Assembly: GCA_947453885.1 (NCBI GenBank)
Contig: CANGIF010000008.1
Span: 1-64,000, forward strand
Length of the DNA stretch: 64,000 nt
Direction of reading: 5' to 3'
Source: Flavobacteriaceae bacterium
Lineage (GTDB): Bacteria; Bacteroidota; Bacteroidia; Flavobacteriales; Flavobacteriaceae
Under the pieces are notes generated by a model that saw nothing but the letters and a program-made list of their open reading frames with translations, was not told the origin of the DNA and did not search any database. Of the stretch, positions 53,446 through 61,953 are shown one piece after another; within the stretch, counting starts at the first letter, position 1, and every line of letters starts with the position of its first letter. Made by a program: the position numbers and the translations under genes.

Positions 53446-54702
53446 ATGGAAAACATAAAAATATCAAAACCTACTACTTTCTATGCTGTTGGTTTAAGTT
53501 ATAAAAAAGCGGATGCCGAAATGAGAGGTAAATTCAATTTGGATGCAATTGCCAAAGCGAATTTGTTAGAGCAGGCAAAATGTGAAGGAATTGAAGCGTT
53601 AATAGTTACTTCTACATGCAATCGAACAGAAATTTATGGTTTTGCACAACATCCTTTTCAATTAATCAAATTACTTTGCGAAAATAGTCATGGTACTGTT
53701 GAGGATTTTCAAAAAGTAGCATACGTATATAAAAGTCTTGAAGCGGTTAATCATATGTTTCGTGTTGGAACAGGTTTAGATAGTCAAATACTAGGCGATT
53801 TTGAAATTATTAGTCAAATAAAAATGGCATTTAACGAAAGCAAAGAGCGCCATTTAGTTAACAATTACATGGAAAGATTAGTGAATTCGGTAATTCAAAC
53901 TAGTAAAAAAATCAAGAATGAAACTGAAATTTCTTCCGGAGCTACTTCGGTTTCTTTTGCTTCAGTCCAATATATTTTCAAAAATGTTGAAGATATTGCC
54001 CATAAAAATATACTTCTTTTTGGAACAGGAAAAATAGGTAGAAATACTTGTGAAAATCTAGTAAAACATACTAAACACGAGCAAATTACATTAATAAATA
54101 GAACTAAAGATAAAGCCGAAAAATTAGCAAAAAAATTGAATGTCATCGTTAAAGACTATGCTGATTTGCAACTTGAACTACAAAAAGCAGATGTAGTAGT
54201 TGTTGCAACAGGTGCTCAAAATCCAACAATAGACAAAGCGATTTTAAATCTGAAAAAACCTATGTTAATTTTGGATTTATCAATTCCAAAAAACGTTAAT
54301 GAGAATGTTACAAATCTAGAAGGTGTTACTTTGGTTCACATGGATCATTTATCGCAAATGACTGATGAAACTCTAGAGAATAGAAAACTTCATATTCCAG
54401 CTGCCGAAGCCATTATTGAAGAAATTAAAGAAGAATTTTTGTCGTGGACAAAACAACGAAAATTTGCTCCTACTATTTTCGCTTTAAAAGAAAAACTAAA
54501 TTCAATTAAAGACAGTGAATTAAAAACACAACGAAAAAAATTCAGTAATTTCGACGAAGAACAAGCTGAAATTATCAGTGCAAAAATCATTCAAAAAATC
54601 ACCAATCATTTTGCAAGTCATTTAAAAGACGATACTACTATGGTCGATGAAAGTATTCAGTGGATTGAAAAAGTTTTTCAATTTGAAACTATTGTAAAAT
54701 AA
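53446..54702 (+). CDS. hemA: glutamyl-tRNA reductase
   Basis: A 418-residue enzyme from ATG 53446. The catalytic Cys lies in LIVTSTCNRTEIYGFA. The NADPH-binding motif is NILLFGTGKIGRNTCENL, and the region GLDSQILGDFEIISQIKMAF is also conserved. The C-terminal dimerisation domain is present. It reduces glutamyl-tRNA(Glu) to glutamate-1-semialdehyde, the first committed step of haem synthesis by the C5 route. First gene of the cluster. The aminotransferase HemL is not encoded in the window. Confidence 0.95.
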   Translation: MENIKISKPTTFYAVGLSYKKADAEMRGKFNLDAIAKANLLEQAKCEGIEALIVTSTCNRTEIYGFAQHPFQLIKLLCENSHGTVEDFQKVAYVYKSLEAVNHMFRVGTGLDSQILGDFEIISQIKMAFNESKERHLVNNYMERLVNSVIQTSKKIKNETEISSGATSVSFASVQYIFKNVEDIAHKNILLFGTGKIGRNTCENLVKHTKHEQITLINRTKDKAEKLAKKLNVIVKDYADLQLELQKADVVVVATGAQNPTIDKAILNLKKPMLILDLSIPKNVNENVTNLEGVTLVHMDHLSQMTDETLENRKLHIPAAEAIIEEIKEEFLSWTKQRKFAPTIFALKEKLNSIKDSELKTQRKKFSNFDEEQAEIISAKIIQKITNHFASHLKDDTTMVDESIQWIEKVFQFETIVK

Positions 54703-54747
54703 TGCATTTTAAAAATATAACAATTCATGATTTTAAAAAGGTCAATG

Positions 54748-54767
54748 AAAATCTGCGTAATTTGTGG
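54748..54767 (+). repeat. interspersed word in the hemA-hemC gap
   Basis: AAAATCTGCGTAATTTGTGG resembles the short AATCTGTG-type words that I recall as common in Flavobacterium intergenic DNA. A related word, AAATCTGTGTTCCCT, occurs in the hemC-hemD gap near 55723. Confidence 0.3.
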
Positions 54768-54787
54768 TTAAAAATAATAATATAAAA

Positions 54788-55714
54788 GTGGCTGAAAAAA
54801 GTATAAGAATAGGAACTCGTGATAGTGAATTAGCACTTTGGCAAGCACATACAGTTCAAAAACAACTCAAAGATTTAGGGTATAAAACCGAAATTATTGC
54901 CGTAAAATCTCAAGGTGACATCATTCTAGACAAACCACTTTACGAACTTGGAATCACCGGAATTTTTACCAAAACATTAGACATTGCAATGATTAATGGT
55001 CAAGTTGACATTGCAGTACACTCTATGAAAGATGTTCCAACAGCACTTCCAAATGGAATTGTTCAAGCAGCCGTTTTAGAAAGAGCTACTATTTTAGATA
55101 TTTTAGTTCACAAAGGAAACACCGATTTCCTTCAAACAGAAGCTATAATTGCTACAGGAAGTTTACGACGCCAAGCACAATGGTGGAACAAATATCCTAA
55201 TCACAAAGTAGTCGATTTACGTGGAAATGTAAATACAAGAATGCAAAAACTCAATAACAATGATTGGAACGGAGCCGTTTTTGCAGCAGCCGGATTGGAA
55301 AGAATCAATTTAAAACCAGATAAGTATATCAACTTGGATTGGATGATTCCAGCGCCAGCACAAGGAGCAATGGTTGTGGTCGCTATGGCAAATGACAATT
55401 TTATATTAGATGCACTTTCGCAATTAAATCATATCGAAACCGAAATATGCACTTATATAGAAAGACAATTTCTAAAAACGTTAGAAGGTGGATGTACAGC
55501 GCCAATCGGAGCAATTGCTACCTATAATGAAATAGAAGATACCATCAATTTCAAAGGAGTTTTATTATCAATCGATGGAAAACAAAAACTAGAAATTGAA
55601 AAAGTAGTAGCTATTTCCGAATGGAAAAAACTAGGGTTCAATGCTGCACAAGAAATTTTAAACAATGGCGGCACAGAAGTAATGATAGAAATTAAAAAGA
55701 TTTTAAAAAAATAG
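54788..55714 (+). CDS. hemC: hydroxymethylbilane synthase
   Basis: A 308-residue enzyme. I chose GTG at 54788, which gives the usual start SIRIGTRDSELALWQAH; a GTG at 54764 would add eight residues. Conserved parts are AVHSMKDVPTALPNG (catalytic Asp region), ATGSLRRQAQWWNKYP and VDLRGNVNTRMQKL. LEGGCTAPIGAIATY carries the Cys that binds the dipyrromethane cofactor. It joins four porphobilinogen units into hydroxymethylbilane. The hemD gene follows after 27 bases. Confidence 0.95.
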   Translation: MAEKSIRIGTRDSELALWQAHTVQKQLKDLGYKTEIIAVKSQGDIILDKPLYELGITGIFTKTLDIAMINGQVDIAVHSMKDVPTALPNGIVQAAVLERATILDILVHKGNTDFLQTEAIIATGSLRRQAQWWNKYPNHKVVDLRGNVNTRMQKLNNNDWNGAVFAAAGLERINLKPDKYINLDWMIPAPAQGAMVVVAMANDNFILDALSQLNHIETEICTYIERQFLKTLEGGCTAPIGAIATYNEIEDTINFKGVLLSIDGKQKLEIEKVVAISEWKKLGFNAAQEILNNGGTEVMIEIKKILKK

Positions 55715-55741
55715 ATTTCTCAAATCTGTGTTCCCTATAAA

Positions 55742-56413
55742 ATGACAAAACAAATCAACATATTATCTACCAAAAAGCTTTTACCAATTCAAAAGCAAGA
55801 TTTACTTGACGCCAATATTTCTTTAATTGATGAAGATTTCATTGAAACTAAAATCAAGAATTTCGAACTTTCAAGAGTAAATGACAATCTTATTTTTACC
55901 AGTCAAAATGCAGTTCAAAGTATTTTACAACATCCAAAATGCAACGAACTAAAAAGCAAAAATGTCTTTTCTGTTGGGATGAAAACCAAAGATGTATTAA
56001 CGGAAAACGGATTCAATGTAATCGCTTATACAGGCTATGCGTCCGATTTGGCTGAAATAATTTCACTCATTTATTCGGGAAATACATTTACTTTTTTCAG
56101 TGGTAATTTACGTCGCGATGTGTTACCCAACACGCTAAGTGAAAACAGAATTACATTCAATGAAATAGAAGTGTATGAAACCAACATAACTTCAAAAAAA
56201 AACACAAATAAATTAGACGGAATACTATTTTTCAGTCCATCAGCTGTCGAAAGTTATTTGAAATTGAATACTATAAAAGAAGAAATTTGCTTTTGTATAG
56301 GAGAAACTACTGCAGAAGCATTAGAAAACAATAAAATAAAAAACATCATCATTGCAGATAAACCATCGGTTGAAAATGTGATTGATGAAGTAATAGAATA
56401 TTACAACAATTAA
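55742..56413 (+). CDS. hemD: uroporphyrinogen-III synthase
   Basis: A 223-residue protein. HemD is weakly conserved in sequence, but the layout fits: NLIFTSQNAVQSILQH, then VFSVGMKTKDVLTENGFNVI, FTFFSGNLRRDVLP, and GILFFSPSAVESYLKL with a final CFCIGETTAEALENN. These are the usual S-x-x-A-V and G-x-x-T segments in each of the two lobes. It cyclises hydroxymethylbilane with ring inversion. The position between hemC and hemE supports the call. Confidence 0.88.
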   Translation: MTKQINILSTKKLLPIQKQDLLDANISLIDEDFIETKIKNFELSRVNDNLIFTSQNAVQSILQHPKCNELKSKNVFSVGMKTKDVLTENGFNVIAYTGYASDLAEIISLIYSGNTFTFFSGNLRRDVLPNTLSENRITFNEIEVYETNITSKKNTNKLDGILFFSPSAVESYLKLNTIKEEICFCIGETTAEALENNKIKNIIIADKPSVENVIDEVIEYYNN

Positions 56414-56419
56414 AACTTC

Positions 56420-56472
56420 GCGACTTTGCGACTTTGCGATAAATAATTCGTGATACTTCGTGAAATTCGTGG
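56420..56472 (+). repeat. tandem and dispersed micro-repeats in the hemD-hemE gap
   Basis: The 8-mer CGACTTTG is repeated in tandem (56421-56439), and TTCGTG occurs three times (56447, 56457, 56466). They fill most of the gap. A GTG start at 56460 lies inside them and is therefore not credible for hemE. Confidence 0.55.
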
Positions 56473-56486
56473 CAACAAATAAAAAA

Positions 56487-57512
56487 ATGATCAAAAACGA
56501 CCTATTTTTAAGAGCTTTAAACAACGAAACTGTAGAACGCCCACCCGTTTGGATGATGCGTCAAGCTGGAAGATATTTACCAGAATTCAGAGCATTACGT
56601 GACAAATATGATTTCTTCACTCGTTGCGAAACTCCAGAATTAGCAGCAGAAATCACTGTTCAACCCATACGAATTGTAAAACCAGATGCTGCGATTTTAT
56701 TTTCAGATATTTTGGTAGTTCCACGTGCAATGGGAATTCACGTTGAATTGAAAGACAATTTGGGACCAATTATTCCAAACCCAATTCGTACGATGGAACA
56801 AGTGAATCAAGTTTTTGTTCCAGATGTAAATGAAACTTTAGGTTACGTTTTTGATGCCATCAAATTAACCAAAGAAATGTTGAACGATGAGGTTCCTCTT
56901 ATTGGTTTTGCAGGTTCACCTTGGACAATTTTCTGTTATGCTGTGGAAGGAAAAGGTTCAAAAAGCTTTGATACCGCTAAAGGATTTTGTTTTTCAAATC
57001 CGGTTGCAGCACATACTTTATTGCAAAAAATTACTGATACAACCATTTTATATTTGAAAGAAAAAGTAAAAGCAGGTTGCAACGCCATTCAGATTTTCGA
57101 TTCTTGGGGTGGCATGTTATCACCAGTTGATTATCAAGAGTTTTCTTGGAAATATATAAACCAAATAGTTGACGCTTTAGCCGATGAAACTAAAGTTATT
57201 GTTTTCGGAAAAGGATGTTGGTTTGCTTTGGGCGAAATGGCACAATCAAAAGCATCGGCTCTTGGTGTAGATTGGACTTGTTCTGCAAGAAATGCTCGTT
57301 ATTTATCAGGCGGAAAAATCACATTACAAGGGAATTTCGATCCAAGTCGATTACTTTCTCCAATTCCAACCATCAAAAAAATGGTGCACGAAATGATAAA
57401 CGAATTCGGAAAAGACAATTATATAGTAAACCTAGGTCACGGAATTTTACCAAATATTCCAGTAGATCACGCGAAGGCTTTTGTGGAAGCTGTGAAGGAA
57501 TATAATTCTTAA
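56487..57512 (+). CDS. hemE: uroporphyrinogen decarboxylase
   Basis: A 341-residue enzyme from ATG 56487. The N-terminal [19 protein letters not shown] is the family signature (RQAGRY), followed by [14 protein letters not shown] with the catalytic Asp and [40 protein letters not shown] is near the C-terminus. It decarboxylates the four acetate chains of uroporphyrinogen III to give coproporphyrinogen III. Full length. The GNAT gene follows after 4 bases. Confidence 0.96.
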   Translation: MIKNDLFLRALNNETVERPPVWMMRQAGRYLPEFRALRDKYDFFTRCETPELAAEITVQPIRIVKPDAAILFSDILVVPRAMGIHVELKDNLGPIIPNPIRTMEQVNQVFVPDVNETLGYVFDAIKLTKEMLNDEVPLIGFAGSPWTIFCYAVEGKGSKSFDTAKGFCFSNPVAAHTLLQKITDTTILYLKEKVKAGCNAIQIFDSWGGMLSPVDYQEFSWKYINQIVDALADETKVIVFGKGCWFALGEMAQSKASALGVDWTCSARNARYLSGGKITLQGNFDPSRLLSPIPTIKKMVHEMINEFGKDNYIVNLGHGILPNIPVDHAKAFVEAVKEYNS

Positions 57513-57516
57513 CTAA

Positions 57517-58059
57517 ATGGAATTCAGCAATTGGAAACTCGACAAAATAGAAAATATTCATTTTAAAGAATTTTTCGATTTAATAGACAATAACAGAAAT
57601 CGTATTATAAAAACATTTCCTGTAACTGTTTCTAATTGTGTTGATTTGAAATCTACTGAAGAATTTATTACAAAAAGCCTTCAAATAGAAAAGGAAAAAT
57701 CAGGTTACTATTTTTATGTTAGAAATTTAGAAACCAATTGTTTAATTGGATATATTGGTATTAAAAAAATAGATTATCACATTTCAAAATGCGAATTATT
57801 CTATTTTATTGACAACCATTTTGAAGGCAAAGGAATTATTTCAAAAGCTATTTATGAAGTAATTGGTTTTTGTTTCAAAGAACTAAAAATGAATAAGATT
57901 TTTATTTGTACCTCAAAAATAAATTTTGGAAGTCAGCAAATTGCTTTAAAAAATGGATTCGTTCAAGAAGGAACTTTGCGACAAGAATTTAAAAACTTTG
58001 AAGGAATTTTAGAAGACATTAATTATTACGGATTATTGAAATCAGATTATGAAAGATAA
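57517..58059 (+). CDS. GNAT acetyltransferase (RimJ/RimL-like)
   Basis: A 180-residue N-acetyltransferase. YYFYVRNLETNCLIGYIGIK is the family beta strand region, ELFYFIDNHFEGKGIISKAI contains the acetyl-CoA loop (x-x-G-K/R-G), and NFGSQQIALKNGFVQEGTLR is the usual C-terminal N-x-x-S...G-F-x-x-E-G-x-L pattern. Its target is unknown; RimJ-like enzymes often acetylate protein N-termini. It lies inside the haem operon between hemE and hemF, and hemF starts 11 bases before its stop. A haem-related job is not obvious. Confidence 0.85.
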   Translation: MEFSNWKLDKIENIHFKEFFDLIDNNRNRIIKTFPVTVSNCVDLKSTEEFITKSLQIEKEKSGYYFYVRNLETNCLIGYIGIKKIDYHISKCELFYFIDNHFEGKGIISKAIYEVIGFCFKELKMNKIFICTSKINFGSQQIALKNGFVQEGTLRQEFKNFEGILEDINYYGLLKSDYER

Positions 58060-58966
58060 ATTCTACCAATACATACTTCAACTTCAAAACCAAATCACTT
58101 CCAAACTAGAAGAAGTAGATGGTCTTGCCAAATTCCGTGAAGATATTTGGGAACGTCCAGAAGGTGGTGGCGGAAGAACACGAGTTATAGAAAACGGAAA
58201 CGTAATCGAAAAAGGCGGCGTAAATATTTCAGCAGTTCACGGTAAATTACCCGAAGCGATGCAAAAAATGTTCAACGTTGGGGAAGCCGATTTCTTCGCT
58301 TGCGGATTGAGTTTAGTTATTCATCCCAAAAGTCCGATGGTGCCAACGGTTCATGCCAATTGGCGCTATTTCGAAATGTACGATGATAACGGAAACGTAA
58401 TCAATTCGTGGTTCGGTGGCGGACAAGATTTAACACAGTATTATTTATTTGAAGAAGATGCAATTCATTTTCATCAAACTTGTAAAACGGCTTGCGATAA
58501 ACACAATCCAGAATTTTATCCAAAATTCAAAAAACAATGTGATGCTTATTTTTGGAACGCACATCGCAATGAAGCACGTGGTTTAGGCGGATTATTCTTC
58601 GATTATTGCAAAGAAACCGATGAAATGAGAATGGAAGATTGGTACAATTTCGTAACTGAAGTTGGCAACAGTTTTCTAGAAGCGTATGTTCCAATCGTAG
58701 AAAAAAGAAAAAATTTAGCATACACACCAGTGCAAAGAACTTGGCAGGAAATCCGTCGTGGTCGTTATGTAGAATTCAATTTAGTGCACGACAAAGGCAC
58801 ACTTTTCGGATTAAAAACCAACGGTAGAATTGAATCCATTTTAATGTCATTACCACCACATGTGCAATGGCATTATGACCATCATCCAGTTTCTGGAAGC
58901 GAAGAAGAAAAATTAATTAAAGTATTAGAGAATCCTATTGATTGGCTGTCAGCTTTCAGCCATTAG
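58049..58966 (+). CDS. hemF: oxygen-dependent coproporphyrinogen III oxidase
   Basis: A 305-residue enzyme. Conserved parts are RPEGGGGRTRVIENGNVIEK, then MVPTVHANWRYFEMYDDNGN, GGGQDLTQYYLFEEDAIHFH, RGLGGLFFDYCKE and RRGRYVEFNLVHDKGTLFGL. It converts coproporphyrinogen III to protoporphyrinogen IX with O2. The last residues (LSAFSH) are encoded by the AGCTTTCAGCCATTAGC repeat, so the original C-terminus may have been replaced. It overlaps the GNAT gene. An oxygen-dependent HemF suits an aerobic host. Confidence 0.95.
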   Translation: MKDKFYQYILQLQNQITSKLEEVDGLAKFREDIWERPEGGGGRTRVIENGNVIEKGGVNISAVHGKLPEAMQKMFNVGEADFFACGLSLVIHPKSPMVPTVHANWRYFEMYDDNGNVINSWFGGGQDLTQYYLFEEDAIHFHQTCKTACDKHNPEFYPKFKKQCDAYFWNAHRNEARGLGGLFFDYCKETDEMRMEDWYNFVTEVGNSFLEAYVPIVEKRKNLAYTPVQRTWQEIRRGRYVEFNLVHDKGTLFGLKTNGRIESILMSLPPHVQWHYDHHPVSGSEEEKLIKVLENPIDWLSAFSH

Positions 58967-59026
58967 CGGTTAGCTAAAATAATAGAACAAAATAAGCTGA
59001 TGGCTAAATGCTAATGGCTGAAAGCT
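58951..59026. repeat. 17-bp perfect inverted repeat before the four-helix gene
   Basis: AGCTTTCAGCCATTAGC (58951-58967) recurs inverted as GCTAATGGCTGAAAGCT (59010-59026), with a 42-bp spacer that contains more AGCT-type words. The left copy encodes the end of HemF; the right copy lies just before the four-helix gene. Confidence 0.75.
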
Positions 59027-59034
59027 CAAAAAAA

Positions 59035-59397
59035 ATGAGGGATTACAAAAAATTTTTAGTTTGGGAAAAATCACATCAGTTGACACTTGATGTTTATTAC
59101 AATTTAACTTCATTTCCAAAAGATGAATTGTTTGGATTAATTAGTCAGATGAAACGATCATCAAGTTCTATTCCAACTAACATTGCTGAAGGATGTGGAA
59201 GAAACTCAGATAAAGATTTCTGTAGATTTTTATATGTTGCATTTGGTTCAGCAAATGAACTAGAATATCAAATATTATTGAGTATTGATTTGAAGTTTGT
59301 TGAATTTGAAAACGGACAAAAACTTTTATTTCAAGTTGAAGAAATAAAAAAAATGCTTAACGGATTAATAACAAAATTAAATAACGCTACCAGCTAA
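59035..59397 (+). CDS. four-helix bundle protein (S23/IVP family)
   Basis: A 120-residue protein of the 23S rRNA intervening-sequence (S23) family. It begins MRDYKKFLVWEKSHQLTLDV, continues SQMKRSSSSIPTNIAEGCGR and ends with the family helix around FGSANELEYQILLSIDL. I chose ATG 59035; the frame is open to 59008, but that part is repeat sequence. The family forms pentamers of four-helix bundles, and its function is unknown. It interrupts the haem operon between hemF and hemB and is bordered by AGCT-type repeats at both ends; even its final codons (ATS) run into one. Confidence 0.88.
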   Translation: MRDYKKFLVWEKSHQLTLDVYYNLTSFPKDELFGLISQMKRSSSSIPTNIAEGCGRNSDKDFCRFLYVAFGSANELEYQILLSIDLKFVEFENGQKLLFQVEEIKKMLNGLITKLNNATS

Positions 59398-59421
59398 ATG
59401 CTGTCAGCTAAAAGCTAAAAG
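59392..59421 (+). repeat. AGCTAAA-type repeat after the four-helix gene
   Basis: The words AGCTAAATGCTGTCAGCT and AGCTAAAAG repeat here, up to 3 bases before hemB. They resemble the repeat on the other side of the gene. Confidence 0.6.
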
Positions 59422-59423
59422 AT

Positions 59424-60419
59424 ATGTTCCCATTACAAAGAGGCAGAAGATTACGCGTTAACGAATCCATTCGTTCTTTAGTACGCGAAACAACATTAAG
59501 TCCATCCGATTTTATGTTCCCAATGTTCATTGCAGAAGGTGAAAACTACAAAGTAGAAATTTCGTCCATGCCCGGAATTTTCCGTCGTTCGATTGATTTA
59601 ACTGTGGAAGAAGTAAAAGAACTTTTTGCACTTGGAATTCGTGCCGTAAACATTTACGTAAAAGTAGATGAATCTCTAAAAGACAACACCGGAAAAGAAG
59701 CTTGGAATCCCAACGGATTAATGCAACGCGCCATCAAAGCAATCAAATCGGCTTGTCCAGAAATGATTGTGATGCCCGATGTGGCTTTAGATCCGTATTC
59801 CATTTACGGTCATGACGGAATAATAGAAAACGGCGATATTGCCAACGATGCCACCAACGATGCTTTAGTAAAAATGGCCGTTTCTCACGCGCAAGCTGGA
59901 GCCGATTTTGTAGCGCCAAGTGATATGATGGACGGACGTGTGTTGCGTTTGCGTCAAGGTTTAGACGCTGCAGGATTTTCAAATGTGGGCATTATGAGTT
60001 ATTCGGCTAAATATGCTTCGGCATTTTACGGACCATTTCGCGATGCTTTAGATTCTGCGCCAAGAGAAGCTGATGTCGAAGTACCTAAAGACAAAAAAAC
60101 CTATCAAATGGATTACGCCAACCGCATCGAAGCCATAAAAGAAGCCTTAATGGATGTTGAAGAAGGCGCCGATATGGTGATGGTTAAACCAGGAATTGCC
60201 TATCTTGATATCGTTCGTGAAGTGAAAAATGCCGTGAATGTTCCTGTAACCGTTTTCCACGTTTCAGGCGAATACGCTATGATAAAAGCGGCTTCCGAAA
60301 GAGGTTGGCTCGATCATGACAAGATTATGATGGAACAATTAATGTGCATCAAAAGAGCTGGTGCGAGTTTAATTTCGACTTATTTTGCTAAAGAAGCAGC
60401 GATTATTTTAAATAAATAA
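59424..60419 (+). CDS. hemB: porphobilinogen synthase
   Basis: A 331-residue 5-aminolevulinate dehydratase. Schiff-base lysines lie in GIMSYSAKYASAFYGPF and ADMVMVKPGIAYLDIVR. The metal region reads MPDVALDPYSIYGHDGI, with Asp and Ala where zinc-dependent enzymes have cysteines, so it is of the magnesium type. It condenses two aminolevulinate molecules to porphobilinogen. It is last in the haem cluster although it acts second in the pathway, and is separated from hemF by the four-helix gene. Confidence 0.96.
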   Translation: MFPLQRGRRLRVNESIRSLVRETTLSPSDFMFPMFIAEGENYKVEISSMPGIFRRSIDLTVEEVKELFALGIRAVNIYVKVDESLKDNTGKEAWNPNGLMQRAIKAIKSACPEMIVMPDVALDPYSIYGHDGIIENGDIANDATNDALVKMAVSHAQAGADFVAPSDMMDGRVLRLRQGLDAAGFSNVGIMSYSAKYASAFYGPFRDALDSAPREADVEVPKDKKTYQMDYANRIEAIKEALMDVEEGADMVMVKPGIAYLDIVREVKNAVNVPVTVFHVSGEYAMIKAASERGWLDHDKIMMEQLMCIKRAGASLISTYFAKEAAIILNK

Positions 60420-60508
60420 TGAAATGAGCATAAACGGAATTTGATTGAAAATAACAATGACGATATGCGAATTACACATGACCTTTTAAAAACAATAAAT
60501 AATAACAC

Positions 60509-60895
60509 ATGAAAAAAGTTGTATTTTTAGTTATCTTTTTAACATTTTTATCTTGTAAAAAAGAAGCGACAGAACCTTTTGGTAAACCAGTACAAACGGG
60601 AGATAAAACGGCTACCAGTTCAATTGATTTAGGCAAAACTATTTTTGAAGGAAAAGGAATGTGTATAAATTGTCATAAAACAGATGCGAAAATAGTTGGT
60701 CCAAGTTTACAAGACATTGCTCAAATTTACAAAGAGAAAAATGGGAATTTACTCGCGTTTTTAAAAGAAGAGGCAGCACCAATTGTTGACCCTTCCCAGT
60801 ATGAAATAATGAAATCTAATTTCTCAATTACCAAAACACTATCAAAAGAGGAGTTACATGGACTTGAAACCTACATCAATTCATTTGGAAAATGA
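60509..60895 (+). CDS. c-type cytochrome lipoprotein
   Basis: A 128-residue lipoprotein (signal FLVIFLTFLSCKKEATEP). One haem-binding site, MCINCHK, follows IFEGKG, and the axial Met is probably in YEIMKSNFSITKTLS, with VGPSLQDIAQIY between them. This is a monohaem class I cytochrome c, anchored in the periplasm or outer membrane. It lies 89 bases after hemB on the same strand and would use the product of the haem genes. Confidence 0.88.
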   Translation: MKKVVFLVIFLTFLSCKKEATEPFGKPVQTGDKTATSSIDLGKTIFEGKGMCINCHKTDAKIVGPSLQDIAQIYKEKNGNLLAFLKEEAAPIVDPSQYEIMKSNFSITKTLSKEELHGLETYINSFGK

Positions 60896-60929
60896 ATGTA
60901 GTTGTTGTTATAAACCATCACTTTGATAG

Positions 60930-60969
60930 ATTTTCAATTTTAAAAACGCTAGTTTTTGAAATTGAAAAT
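60930..60969. terminator. 18-bp stem-loop after the cytochrome gene
   Basis: Bases 60930-60947 pair with 60952-60969 around a GCTA loop; all 18 pairs form, one of them G-U. No T run follows on either strand, so terminator activity is uncertain, but it lies 34 bases after the stop. Confidence 0.5.
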
Positions 60970-61061
60970 GGTATCTAAAATTACTGAAAAAATTACATCT
61001 AAAAGGGAGTACACCCAACGGATTATCTTAAAAGTTCTCTATAGGTGTAGATATATCGCTA

Positions 61062-61069
61062 TAAATTTG
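61062..61069 (+). promoter_or_regulatory. -7 box before the DUF1826 gene
   Basis: TAAATTTG fits TAnnTTTG and lies 58 bases before the ATG. No clear -33 element. Confidence 0.4.
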
Positions 61070-61127
61070 CTTCAAACTTATCCATTAGTTTAATTTCGCA
61101 ATACATAAACTAGCTAAAGTTTCCATA

Positions 61128-61826
61128 ATGAGTTCCCACTTTTCTGACAACAAACATATTGGAATAGCAGCCACTTTTTCAGAATTAGTTGGTACCGATT
61201 TTAATGGAGATAAGAATGCCCTTTGCTGGTTCCGAAATTTAGAAGGCGATTTCAATGAGCTAGTAAATAAACTACAATTAAATGAAAATATAACTGAAGT
61301 GGAGACTATTGACCTCTTAGCACTCCAACTTTCCGAACAGGGAAATAAAGCTCGAGAAATCATTTTAAAGGATTTAAAAGTATTAACCGATTTCGGAGCT
61401 GCTCCAGTTCTTAATTTACTGAAATGTTACGAACGAGATGACGCCTTTGATTTCATTTCCACTGATGTGTATTCCTATCATGTAGATCGTTCGCCTGTGG
61501 CTACGGATACTTTTTTATGCACCTACTACGGAGCGGCAAGTGAAATAATTCCTAATGAATACGCAAAGCAAAAAATACTAATTCCTGAAATTAGAGAACA
61601 GTTGAAAGCACTTCATAACGGTCCGTCAGAAGATTTGGAAGACTTTTTAAAGGACAATTATTTTGATTTGCATTATCAGGTGCAACCTCAAGCAACGCCT
61701 ATAAATTTAGGAGTAGGGCATCTTTGGCGTTTGGCGGTAGATCATCCAGAAAAACAAGTCCTCCCCTGTATTCACCGAGCCCCCATAGAAAAGGAGGGAG
61801 AATATCGTTTGTTGTTGATTTGTTGA
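61128..61826 (+). CDS. DUF1826 protein
   Basis: A 232-residue soluble protein. The conserved parts of DUF1826 are visible: WFRNLEGDF near residue 35, DVYSYHVDRSPVATDTFLCT then YYGAASEIIPNEYA in the middle, and LGVGHLWRLAVDHPEKQVLP followed by CIHRAP near the end. The family has H-x-D and C-x-H-R-A/S-P motifs that suggest a metal site like those of 2-oxoglutarate oxygenases; that is inference. Some members lie near metal-homeostasis genes. Apparently monocistronic. Confidence 0.75.
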   Translation: MSSHFSDNKHIGIAATFSELVGTDFNGDKNALCWFRNLEGDFNELVNKLQLNENITEVETIDLLALQLSEQGNKAREIILKDLKVLTDFGAAPVLNLLKCYERDDAFDFISTDVYSYHVDRSPVATDTFLCTYYGAASEIIPNEYAKQKILIPEIREQLKALHNGPSEDLEDFLKDNYFDLHYQVQPQATPINLGVGHLWRLAVDHPEKQVLPCIHRAPIEKEGEYRLLLIC

Positions 61827-61953
61827 AAAGCAGGCACGTTTTTTAAAAGACTCGAATTGATGTGCTTCTAAATTTAATTTTTCTTTTCAAATTTAAGTTG
61901 GCACAAAAAAAATCAAAGTAACATCCGCTTTTTAATTGCTAAATTTTAAAGAA

